Positions 32,127 to 41,648 of a stretch of 64,000 bases of DNA are shown here, in pieces. This DNA is from Anisodus tanguticus (taxonomy: Eukaryota > Streptophyta > Magnoliopsida > Solanales > Solanaceae). The stretch lies in the NCBI GenBank assembly GCA_034509755.1, contig CM067557.1, positions 39,118,001 to 39,182,000 of the forward strand, given 5' to 3'. Positions within the stretch are counted from its first letter, which is position 1. Each line of letters opens with the position of its first letter. The position numbers were made by a program, and so were the translations under genes. The notes under the pieces are model-generated. The model had not been told where the DNA came from. It saw nothing but the letters and a program-made list of their open reading frames with translations, and searched no databases.

Positions 32127-32297
32127 CAGTGGCGGAGCCAGAATTTTCATTAAGATGTGTCAAAATATAAAGAAGTCAAGGGGAGTCAATATATGGTATA
32201 CATACATAAAAAAGATTTTTTTACCCAGCTACACAGTGTAATTTTTCGGCTAAGGGATGCCGGTCGACACCCCTTCGATGATGTGGCTCCGCCAATG
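32127..32297. mobile_element. hAT-type MITE with 8-bp duplication
   Basis: A 171-bp element with inverted ends CAGTGGCGGAGCCA/TGGCTCCGCCAATG and perfect CTACTAAG on both sides (32119-32126 and 32298-32305). No coding capacity. The open frame at 32157-32669 runs through it by chance. Confidence 0.92.
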
Positions 32298-32395
32298 CTA
32301 CTAAGCGTATGGACAATTCTTGAAGAAAATATTTTGTGCAAAAAGAAAACATGCATAGAGAGTCGTAGTTTTCTTAAGGGTGGCAAATGTTCTGT

Positions 32396-32501
32396 AACTA
32401 TCGGAAACAATCTCTCTATCTCCCGAGGTAGAGGTAAGGTCTGCGTACACTACCTCCCCAGACCACACTTCTGGGATAACATTGAGTATGTTGTTGTTGT
32501 T
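32396..32501 (+). mobile_element. RTE/TS-type retroposon tail, 5' truncated
   Basis: Begins TATCGGAAACAATCTCTC, contains GGTAGAGGTAAGGTCTGCGT and ACATTGAGTATG-type text, and ends in (GTT)n. GCAAATGTTCTGT (32383-32395) and GCAAATGTTTTGT (32502-32514) form a 13-bp target duplication with one change. The tail matches in order the end of the RTE LINE fragment at 54006-54160 (minus strand). Too short to decide between a truncated LINE and the TS-type SINE that shares this tail. Confidence 0.85.
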
Positions 32502-32514
32502 GCAAATGTTTTGT

Positions 32515-33597
32515 GCGAGGAACTCCACTTAAATTTATTTTTTTCAAAAGATTATAAAAAGATCTTAACCAAACAAGTTTTTGACAAAGTTCAGACAACT
32601 TCAAAAATGGTTATGATCTCTCCTGGAGCATCTGCTTCAGCAGGGATTATGAAAATAGAATATCGATAACAAGTACGAGAAAGTCACATTTATAGCCAGT
32701 TTATCACTTTCCTGGTAAAATACAAAGAAACCAATGCTATAAATCAGCAGAGAGAATCAGCAACTTTGACAAGTGTGCTTGTGTCAAATCCAAGTCAAGG
32801 AACAAAGGTCATTGCCATATTAACTTATAAACAATTGGACTGGGTGCTGCATAGATATTGTACCTCAGAAGCCACAATAATGAGAAGGGCCACATGATAT
32901 ATATTCTTTCACCCCAGTATTAGAACACACTGCATATCAGAAAGAGTCTTTTTCATCATCTGGTACAAGAAACACATCTCACAACGTTCTCTTTTTCTTC
33001 TTCCTTGTGAGGATAACTGACCACTCAGCCAAAAAACGTGACATAACCTACAAACTTGCCATCATCCACTAGGATCTCCATGGTGATACACTTCTTTTCT
33101 TCCAGTTCTTCCATTCTCAAGAGAATATTGTACTGGATGATAAAGGAAGCAATATAGCTTAAAGAAAAAACATGTAAACTAGCAGAATATTTTGAACCAA
33201 ACGCCTCCAAAGTTTGAGATAATACACTAAGCAGTGGTTTTCTCATCATGACCACGTAACAAAACAAAACTTATCATAGCTCTATAATCCTCTCTCATAA
33301 GATCATTGTACTAAAATCATAAGAGAAATTCAAGCAGCTTAAATCTGACTATCTTGACCAGTGCTTTTGCTCTTTCTTGAATCTTAAGTAAATGTCAATC
33401 TTGCGTTTATGGCAGACCATGTCCAAGGACAATATAAGATCTGCAATAACAAGCAACAAGCCAGGCACATTGAATCTCTGAGAATGTCCTGCAATATATT
33501 CCTTGTCATGTAAAACATCTGGAGGATATATTCAACAATCTGTTATATCTCCAATTAGCTAAATCTGATTTACTAGAGTTCACACACAAAATAAAAA
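32515..33597. other. 3' flank of the PPR gene
   Basis: No frame of interest. From about 32900 on the sequence is similar to the 3' flank of the PPR pseudogene (46650-47480): both hold ACTCAGCCAAAAAA...GTGACA and TTTTGCTCTTTCTTG. It marks how far the duplication reaches and probably includes the 3' UTR of the gene. Confidence 0.55.
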
Positions 33598-35550
33598 TCA
33601 ACCATGAAGACTGCCCACAAGAGCAGAATATGCACTAGCATCAGGTGTAAGTCCTGCCTCTATCATCTCATCATATAGTCTGAAGGCTTCATCTGATCTT
33701 CCCTCTTTTGATAAGCCAGAAATCATTACTGTGTAAGTCACCACATTTGGAACTAAACCCTTTGTAGGCATCTCGTTGAAAAGTTTCAGAGCATTATCTA
33801 CCTTTCCTGATATGCATTCCCCATGTACAAGTGAGGTGTGTGTATAAAGATCAAGTATCAGGCCCTTGCATTCCATAACAACTTTTAGCTTATATGCTTC
33901 CTTCATCATACCCTTCTTGCAATAACCATCTATCAGGGCATTGTACGTGGTCGTATTAGGCTTAACTCCCTTAGTTTCCATCTCACGAAGAGTCCTTTTT
34001 GCTTCAACAAAATTTCCTTCCTTAGAATAAATATCAATCAAAGTTGTATAAGCAACTTCATTTGGAGCTACGCCTCGATCCACCATCGAGAACAACCATG
34101 TCTTTGCTTCCTCACGTCGATATAACTTACACAATCCAGTGGCAATTATATTATAAACATATACATCAGACTCATATCCTTTGCCCTCCATAATCCTCTG
34201 AAGCTTCCACGCTTCATCTATATTACCTTGCTTACAGTAACCATCCATCATTGTATTAAATATAACTCGACTTATGTCAATCCCCTTACTTTGCATCTCA
34301 TTAAGTAAAACTTCAGCAGCTTGCATCTGTCCAGACTTGCACAAGCAATTTATCAAAGCTCCATATGTGTGACCATTCGGAACGAGCTCCCTCTCCACCA
34401 TTTCATCAAACAACGAAAATGCTTTTTTAACGTTACTTAACTTACTACAACCACTAATCATAGAGGTGTATAAATGAGCATCTGGCTCTATGTTTTTCCC
34501 TTCTATTTCCCTAAACAACCTCTCAACCTCTTTAAGATTGCCAAAATTAGAATAACCGTCAATCAAAAGAGTATAGCTTGTCACATCGAGATCCAACCCC
34601 TCTTTCTCCATCGTCCCCAAAATCTCCTTCACAGCCACAAAATCCAACTTCTTCACATAAGCATCTAATAATGTATTATAAGTATACGTATTTGGTTTCA
34701 CCCCTTTACTAACCATTATTTCATCCATGAGTTTTCTTGCCTTGCTAACCTCTCCTACTTTACACAACCCGTCAATCACCATCGTCATCGAATAAACTGT
34801 AATCCTCACATCAAATTCAACCATCATCTCGAAAAACTCAATCATCGAGTCATATCGTTTTCGCCTTTTCATAGCAAGCAAGTAAACCATACAAGCTCTA
34901 TAATCAATCTCAAACCCCTCACTCCTCATATACTCAAAAACCTCTAAAGCTTCCTTAAACCTCATATTATCAACATAAACCCTAAACAACATATCAAACA
35001 TCTTCCCTATAACTTTATGTTCTACATGATTTTCACCCAACAAAGAAGCTATTTCTTTAATGGGTTTCCTTATACCATCATCAATAGCAACAACATGCAA
35101 TATATTCTTAGCTTCACCAAACTTCTTGGCTTTAAACAAACGCAAAACTAAGGCTATATGGGTTTCAAGATTGGGTTTCTGGTGAATTAAAGATTGATTT
35201 TTTTGGAGAATCTTGAAGAAGGTTAAACAGGATTGTATAGGGACATTTGGGTTTGAAAGAACATGATGGGTAACTTGGGGGTTAAGTTTGGAAATTAAAT
35301 TAGGGGGTATTTCATTTGTACACCTGAAGTTTATTAGGGTATTGGAAATCAATTTAGCAATTTCTTGATTTGGTTTTTTGGGGAATAGTTGTTTTAAAGT
35401 TTGATAAAACTTTTGAGTCATTTGAGCATAAAGATTTATTTTTTACTATGGAAGTTTTGAGCTTTTAAGGAGATTACCTTTATTACTGGAGGGGAGAGAT
35501 TGATGACATGTTTTCCAGTAACGGAGTTCGGTTTCCGGCGAGGTTATGGT
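32900..35550 (-). repeat. PPR segmental duplication, intact copy
   Basis: Gene plus about 0.7 kb of 3' flank and 0.13 kb of 5' flank, similar in the same order and orientation to 46650-53060 once the copia fragment and SINEs are removed from the latter. Confidence 0.8.
33598..35421 (-). CDS. P-class pentatricopeptide repeat protein, intact
   Basis: A single uninterrupted frame of 607 codons without introns, as usual for plant PPR genes. Family role: sequence-specific RNA binding in mitochondria or plastids (processing, stability, editing support or translation). Residues 1-130 form a basic, Gln/Lys-rich leader (MTQKFYQTLKQLFPKKPNQE) that could be an organelle presequence, though which organelle is unclear. 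From about residue 140 to the end run about 13 tandem 35-residue repeats, for example YTYNTLLDAYVKKLDFVAVK and TYNALIDGYCKKGMMKEAYK. Many have N or T at position 5 and N or D at position 35, the residues that set base choice. No E, DYW or SMR tail, so not a DYW editing factor. The ATG at 35421 is the first in frame. It resembles Rf-like/At2g32630-type proteins from memory. A broken duplicate lies at 47500-52693. Confidence 0.95.
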   Translation of the reverse strand: MTQKFYQTLKQLFPKKPNQEIAKLISNTLINFRCTNEIPPNLISKLNPQVTHHVLSNPNVPIQSCLTFFKILQKNQSLIHQKPNLETHIALVLRLFKAKKFGEAKNILHVVAIDDGIRKPIKEIASLLGENHVEHKVIGKMFDMLFRVYVDNMRFKEALEVFEYMRSEGFEIDYRACMVYLLAMKRRKRYDSMIEFFEMMVEFDVRITVYSMTMVIDGLCKVGEVSKARKLMDEIMVSKGVKPNTYTYNTLLDAYVKKLDFVAVKEILGTMEKEGLDLDVTSYTLLIDGYSNFGNLKEVERLFREIEGKNIEPDAHLYTSMISGCSKLSNVKKAFSLFDEMVERELVPNGHTYGALINCLCKSGQMQAAEVLLNEMQSKGIDISRVIFNTMMDGYCKQGNIDEAWKLQRIMEGKGYESDVYVYNIIATGLCKLYRREEAKTWLFSMVDRGVAPNEVAYTTLIDIYSKEGNFVEAKRTLREMETKGVKPNTTTYNALIDGYCKKGMMKEAYKLKVVMECKGLILDLYTHTSLVHGECISGKVDNALKLFNEMPTKGLVPNVVTYTVMISGLSKEGRSDEAFRLYDEMIEAGLTPDASAYSALVGSLHG

Positions 35551-35589
35551 TGGATGAGGTTAACGCTTATGTAGAAAAAAAAAAGATGA

Positions 35590-36940
35590 AAATCCCAAAT
35601 TCTCTTAAATTATTTAATTTTAAAAAAATTATCCACTTTCTTTGTTGATCTGCTCGACCACCTATCCTAAGCTTTTTTTATAGAGAAAATGAAAAAGAAG
35701 TAAAAACACATACCTAAATAATAAACCCAAAACTCACCTCATATTTCACCTTTAATCAAAAGTTGATTATTTTTTTCATATTTCCATTCGCTTCATAGAA
35801 ATGCAAGTGATTTAGGCGTTGTAGTGCAACTCTTTTTTCTTTATTTCCACAGCTTTTTAGTGCTAACTGACTTTGGTGTTTTGTGCTTTAATTACGTTCC
35901 CATTTTATTCTTAATTAAACTTTAATTAGTTACTTGCTACCTGCATATTGTCGCAATCAACTTTGTATAAAAAACAACTTTTTCAGTCTCAACATTCGAT
36001 TTTCATAAAAACAAGTGTAAGATTCAATATCTGAAATCTGTATCTTTTACAAATTACAATGAATACTTATCATTGACATCAAATTCGAAATCATTTGTGC
36101 CCTTAAATTAATATAGCTTAATGCCCACAAAACAAGAATCAAGGCATTTCAAAGGCGAATTGAAGAACGATAGAGCGCGGGACCGCAAGTCGCGTGTTCT
36201 ATCCCTCGCATAAACCTTCTTGGTTGAACTTCACACGTACATCAAGTGTGGTTAATCGGTGACGTGGTTTGCGAGTATTAAATCGATCAGGAGTTTACTC
36301 ATGCGCGCACTGGTCGAGAGAGTAACGACCGCGGATTCTTTAGTTAACAAAAAAAGGCATTTCAAAGGCAAATGAAATCAGAGTAAACCATATATCTTTA
36401 ATAAACCAATCCAAAAAATCAACCATACAGAAAACACTGCATGAACCCACCAAGTTTGAAACTTTACTGAACAAAACATAGAGATTAAGAAAAAATAGAA
36501 CCAACAAATTAATCAACGATTTAAATGACTCCTAAACCCAAAATCACATATCAATTTGAAAGACTAAGAAACCAGTTGATGATGACTTACACAAAAAATG
36601 TTTAAAATCTAAATTTCCTGATTTTTCGAATTGAAAATGGTGTAACAATTGGAACAAAGTAGAAGGAAGAAAAAAATAATAGGGCGTATAACTTCGTTTG
36701 TTGAAGAAAATGGAGGAATCAGCTTCACAATTAAATTACATTAAAGTAAAAATCAACTTTTGATTAAAGGTGAAATTTGAGATGTATTTTGAATTTATCA
36801 TTTGGTGTGGGTTTTTTGCTTCTTTGTTATTTTCTCCATGAAAAAGCTTAAAATAGGCGGGTCAGGCCGGATCAACAAAGGGAGTGTCTAATTTTTTTTT
36901 TGAAATTGAATAATTTAAGATAATTTGAGTTTCATCCAAA
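35590..36940. mobile_element. Long-inverted-repeat element between the PPR and WNK genes
   Basis: 35590-35790 and 36740-36940 are reverse complements over about 190 bp with moderate divergence: TCACCTTTAATCAAAAGTTGAT (first 20: TCACCTTTAATCAAAAGTTG) at 35748-35769 pairs with its complement at 36750-36771; GTTGATC pairs near 35645 and 36872; CTTAAATTATT pairs near 35602 and 36911. Such long inverted ends suggest a MULE-type or foldback non-autonomous transposon of about 1.35 kb. No transposase inside; a SINE sits at 36157-36353. I could not fix the outer edges or a 9-11 bp duplication. Confidence 0.75.
36157..36353 (+). mobile_element. tRNA-derived SINE with 16-bp target duplication
   Basis: AAGGCATTTCAAAGGC stands on both sides (36141-36156 and 36354-36369). 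The 5' part is tRNA-like: GAGCGCGGGACCGCAAGTCG then a box-B-like GTGTTCTATCCC (36192-36213). It ends in an A-rich tail just before the duplication. Not an Au SINE; family name unknown to me. A functional tRNA gene is unlikely because the acceptor arm cannot be paired. Confidence 0.85.
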
Positions 36941-37286
36941 TAAGGGTATACGTGTAAAATTTGAATACGACAGACGTATTTTATTCACAATCATTAACAA
37001 ATGATAAAATTAGCAAATAAAATAAATAGAGGGGTATATTTGACCCTTTTCCTAAAAAAGAACCTTTGTTAATTAATAAATTCTGTAATTCTTATATCAC
37101 TATTTGGTTGACCCCACACAAAAAGAAAAAGAAACCTTTTCTTATGAGAGAAGAATTATAATATAAGTAGTAGTAATAAATTATTATTTTCACAATCCGA
37201 ATCCTGTTATAATTAGGAGGGAATTTTTTTCTTAATTCTCATTAATCCGAATCTCACTTGGACCCGGATTAGAGAATTTTTTTTCT

Positions 37287-37296
37287 CTATATAAAT
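37287..37296 (+). promoter_or_regulatory. TATA box of the WNK kinase gene
   Basis: CTATATAAAT, about 225 bp before the kinase ATG, in a CT-rich setting, consistent with transcription start near 37320. Confidence 0.6.
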
Positions 37297-37373
37297 TTCA
37301 CCCAATTTCTAGGGTTTGTCATCACCTCTTTCCTTCTTTCAATTTAGTGTGTTAATCAGAGAATTTCCCCTCA

Positions 37374-37463
37374 ATGTCCAATATGAAGCTATCAAAGAAG
37401 AAATTCATGTTGGTGATGGATTCTTTCTCAGCTGCAATCGAAGCTTTCTCTGAACTCCATTGA
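37374..37463 (+). CDS. Upstream ORF in the WNK leader
   Basis: A 29-residue ORF (starts MSNMKLSKKKFMLVMDSFSA) closed by TGA at 37461-37463, 50 bp before the kinase ATG at 37514. The first ATG after the predicted start site opens it, and it contains further in-frame ATGs, so scanning ribosomes should meet it before the main frame. It may lower kinase translation; this is inference. If the leader is spliced (TTTTTACAG at 37466-37474 resembles an acceptor) it could instead be part of an upstream exon. Confidence 0.45.
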   Translation: MSNMKLSKKKFMLVMDSFSAAIEAFSELH

Positions 37464-37513
37464 TCTTTTTACAGGTTACTTTGTTTTCTTCAAAGCTTCA
37501 ATTTAAGCTAATA

Positions 37514-38483
37514 ATGGGTTACGAGTTATACAGAGTTGTAGAGAAATCTCCATGTGGTAGGTATATTAGATATGATCAACTGTTGGGTGGAGGTGCTTCC
37601 AAAGAAGTGTACATAGGTTACGATCGCGTTGAAAAAATAGAAGTTGCGTGGAACCAAATCGTTTATTACGGAGAAGATGAAGTTTCAAAAGACCCCGAAA
37701 AGTTGTTTGTTGAGGCTATTATGTTGAAGTCGTTAGACCATGAAAGGGTTATCAAGTGTTTCAAATATTGGTTTGATACGAAGTCCAAAACCCTAAACAT
37801 GATCACGGAGTTATTCCCTTCGGGCAGCTTGAAAAAATACATGTCCAAGTATGATAATGGCATTGGTGTCGATTTGGGGAGGATCAAGAATTGGGGTAGG
37901 CAGATTCTTGAAGGTTTGAGGTTTCTCCATAGTCAGAGCCCGAAGATTGTTCATAGAGACATTAAATGTGACAATGTGTTTGTTGATAGTGGTGGGAAGG
38001 AACTCAAGCTTGGAGATTTCGGGTTGGCGGTTTGTCTTACGGAGGGTGATTTGGTGAAAGAGAAAGAGGCTAAGGGTACGCCTGAATTCATGGCTCCAGA
38101 GTGCTACGACGGGGAATACAACGAGCTGGTAGATATATATGCATTCGGGATGTGTCTACTTGAAATGGTTACTGGTGAATATCCGTATATGGAATGCAGC
38201 AATGGGATTCAGATATTTAAGAAGGTGTACACCGGTGTTAAGCCTAAATCGCTCGAAAAGGATAAAGGACCCCAGAGTGAAAGATATCATTGAGAAGTGT
38301 ATGCTTCCCGTATCTGTTAGGCCGTCTGCGGAAGAGTTACTGAAAAATCCATTCTTTCTATACAATGGTGGATCATCAACAACATTGGAGGCTTGTGGTC
38401 CTGCTGCCAGTTTTCTTAGTAGTCATCCTTTCAGGGGATTACATTGTTGTGCTAGGGATATTAGGAACTTATATTTGGTCTGA
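37514..38483 (+). CDS. WNK-type Ser/Thr kinase, apparent single-base frameshift near the 3' end
   Basis: WNK ('with no lysine') kinases act in plant stress, flowering and ABA signalling. From the ATG at 37514: MGYELYRVVEKSPCGRYIRY, glycine loop LLGGGASKEVYIGYD, then EVAWNQI, where Asn/Gln replaces the usual VAIK lysine, and a Lys in the glycine loop (GGGASK) as in WNKs. Catalytic loop VHRDIKCDNVF, magnesium loop GDFGLAV, GTPEFMAPECYDG, DIYAFGMCLLEMVTGEYPY. The frame ends early at 38293 (259 codons), but the kinase tail continues one base over as IKDPRVKDIIEKCMLP and RPSAEELLKNPFF, ending at 38483; the lesion lies near 38262 (GAAAAGGATAAAGG, one surplus base). Joined length would suit the short WNK11-like class. 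Real mutation or sequencing error cannot be told apart here. Confidence 0.82.
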
Positions 38484-41400
38484 TCACCGCGATAGAATGA
38501 ATCACACGCGTTTTAGTTTAGGATTAAGGCATGTAATTGATTGATTTTTTTTCCACACATTGTCTCTTGGAAAAGTTTTAGAATAGCCAAGAGCCTTTAC
38601 TTTTCCAGAATTTGTTGTTAATGTTAGTAGCATTTCGTTGACTGGTTATTTGAGAAAGTAAATATATTATCTTTCGCAATTTGCATTTCTGTTCAGTTTG
38701 TTCTTTCTTTTATTCTGAATGCGTAATTGACAGAATGAATAATATTCTGCTGTCTATGATAGATTTAATCTTTTTTATCAGAGTAAAAGAATATTGGTAT
38801 TTAAGTGATTAATTTCTAGAATGGGAGACATATGTTAAATAGCCCATATAGAAGGGGTTCTTCTTATATGATCATTATTGCCTTGTTGCAATGTCAAATT
38901 CTCTGAATGTTATAGAACTTGGGGAATTCTTTGGGCATGAAATATTTCCCAACTTCCATTGCCGTTTATAATAAAATTTAAGATTTTTTTTTGTCCCGAT
39001 TGCTTCTTTTACTGTGTCCCTCAGAACACAAATGCCACAAAGATTAAGGATTATTTTTAGAACATGAATTTAACTCCTAAACGCTGACAGTGTAAAAATT
39101 CTATATGCTATCGGTGCATATCAGTTAAATCTCCTACTTGTATCTGATCATCATTCTATGGTTTACAAGAACAAATGAAGTACAAATAAGTTTGTTCATT
39201 AAACGAAAATCGGTTTATACCCTTCTGATTTCAGTGACATGTTGTCTGGTACTTCCATGGTACTGTCTAGCTCCAACAGCCTGTTTTGAAAAATGGAAAG
39301 AGATCAAAATCACATACAAAAATTACATGTTGCTGGTAAAAAACAGCTATAAAAATGTGTGATATATCAATTATGTTAAGTAAGAGAAATATTAATGGAG
39401 AAATAGTTTGCCTTCAACAAATGAAGGACCAGTTGCAGAAACAAAGCTATTGAACCAAGAGAAAGGGAAAGGAAATAAGTCATTTTTTGTGAAAAGCTCA
39501 ACAAATATATACATAGAAATGTCTCAACTGTATTGGAAGAGCAAAAAAGACTATTCCCTATTTATATAATACTAATAAGACTACAAAATTGTAAGGAAAG
39601 AAAATGAAAAAAAAATCATGAAGAAGAAGAAGAAAAAAGAAAAGCCAATGGGGTTGTACCTCTAAATCAACAACCATGAGATGTGTCAACTTGTCTAGTT
39701 TCCCTCTTTATTTCTTTTGAAAAGAAAGAAATTCGGAGGGAAAAAGTTATTCGCAATCAGAGTTTATATTGAATTTCTGAATGCATGTTATAAATCTTTA
39801 TTAATTAACAATAAACTTATCAACTCACATGCAATTCCTGTAAACTTCTCTTCAAAAAATTTTTTTTGGGGGAGAGCATGTGTATAGCTTCACATTGTAG
39901 TCTGAATTAAGCTTTAGTTGACTTCAAGTAAATAACAAAATGTTGACTACTATGTGGATTACTAAGCCTGTAATCTGAATTTATCTTCAGTTGACGACTT
40001 CAAGTAAATAACAAATGTTGACTAATATTCGGTAGGGAAAAGTCCCTTGCTAAGTCAACAAAACATAATTAGTTTTACTTCTTTTAATGTGCATTACATT
40101 ATAGCAATTTCTATGCATACATATATTTACAAAAAGTATTCCCAAAATGCACATAAGATTTTCAAGTCACACAAGATTCATATATATTCAACAAAAATTA
40201 CGAATGTCATCATTTCACATCACATAATATTCATATATAAAGCATTAAATTTTCCAACATACAAAACAAACGTAATTTTTCTCAGCTTCCACTAAGGTAA
40301 AGTAACATAGCAACATCAAGAATCATTAGAATGTGGCTGCCTAGACATCGAAGTATCACTAGAGGATGGGATAGTTTTGGAAAGATGAGCTTGGGTGAAT
40401 AAACGCAGTATTCATGCTATACTTCCTCTTCGATTTAACATTTGTCTTCACCTTCTTGTAGCTCAGCATCTTCATCAACACTTCTCTTTCAAAAATCTCT
40501 TCAGAGTTTACAGTTTGCCCTTCCCCTCAACTGTAATTGAATCTTCTTTCTATACTCTTTCTGAAAAAATGCAAACAGTAACACTAGTATCAGTTTGATG
40601 GTATTATGTGTAACATCTAGCAACACTATTGGTACTAAATTAAAGCACCTTGAAGAACAAATATATTCAAAGCATCATTAAGATTGTATCTTCTCATTAA
40701 GGTGTTATGAATTGTCATTCCCGCGGCACTTTTTAACAGCTTGTGACACCATTGAGATTTCCCTTGATGTATTGCTGATTTCTGTACCACGAAGGGGAGA
40801 GGAAAATAGTGCACACACAAACTAATTAGAAAGATAGACAGTAAATTTGCACCACAGTAGGAATCAATATTATAAGAAAGCAAGCATTACATTCACCAAA
40901 GCCCCCAAACTTATATTAATTTTATGTAGTTTTCAAATATGTAGATTTTATTCTTTTAAAATTAAAAAAAATTGTTGTCTGAATTGATCCCAAAAGTTAG
41001 ATGGTTAGACATTGCTAATCTCTAATGAATCAGTACTATATTGGCCACATATATAAAAATAGAAATATGAGTAGTGTCTCTTTACAAATACTAAGGGGTC
41101 ACTTTATAAATAATTACTTTATTATTAGTACTAAAATGGCCATAATGTCCTTCAACTTTACACAAAAAGGATGTATCTGCCACTTTCTCAAATTTCAAGG
41201 GGCTAAGTGCCAGTTTCTGAAACATAAAGGTGTCTGAAAATTACACCTATAAAGAATTATCAGCATGCTATAAGCTTTTCTAACTTGGGTGGAATTTCCA
41301 TTGCTGAGAGATAAGTCAGATAACCAGTCAAAATTGTTCACCTATAAAAACACTAATGCTCATTATCATAATCCACTACTACAATGACAAGCTACCACTC

Positions 41401-41640
41401 TATAGCACTGGAAACACAGAATTAGTCACTGCAATACTCAATTCATTGACTTTACCTAAACCATTACACAATGTCTAGATGCCACTCTAGTCAACTACTG
41501 ATTTGTCATTGTCATACACAATCCATTGACTCAACTAGTATGGGAAAAAGCATCTTTCTTTAGAACCAGAATGTGTCCATTAATTCTTTAGTTGTAAAAA
41601 ACAACTGACAATTGGGCAGAGGATCATACCTGAACCAACC
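38484..41640. other. Spacer, possible gene remnant near 40.3-40.9 kb
   Basis: Mostly AT-rich, no recognised family. On the minus strand at about 40820-40650 an exon-like stretch reads KSAIHQGKSQWCHKLLKSAA and NTLMRRYNLNDALNIFVLQG, preceded by an AG and followed by GT, and at 40420-40325 a possible C-terminal piece HLSKTIPSSSDTSMSRQPHS ends in a stop. I cannot name the protein and frames between do not join, so this is only a possible exon relic. Confidence 0.3.
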
Positions 41641-41648
41641 AATCCACC

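Noticed and set aside
32157..32669. 170-codon plus-strand open frame
   Set aside because: It starts in a MITE and crosses an RTE/SINE tail; composite of two insertions with no domain.
36180..36215. Possible tRNA gene
   Set aside because: Box-B-like sequence belongs to a SINE with poly(A) and a 16-bp duplication; no acceptor stem or cloverleaf.
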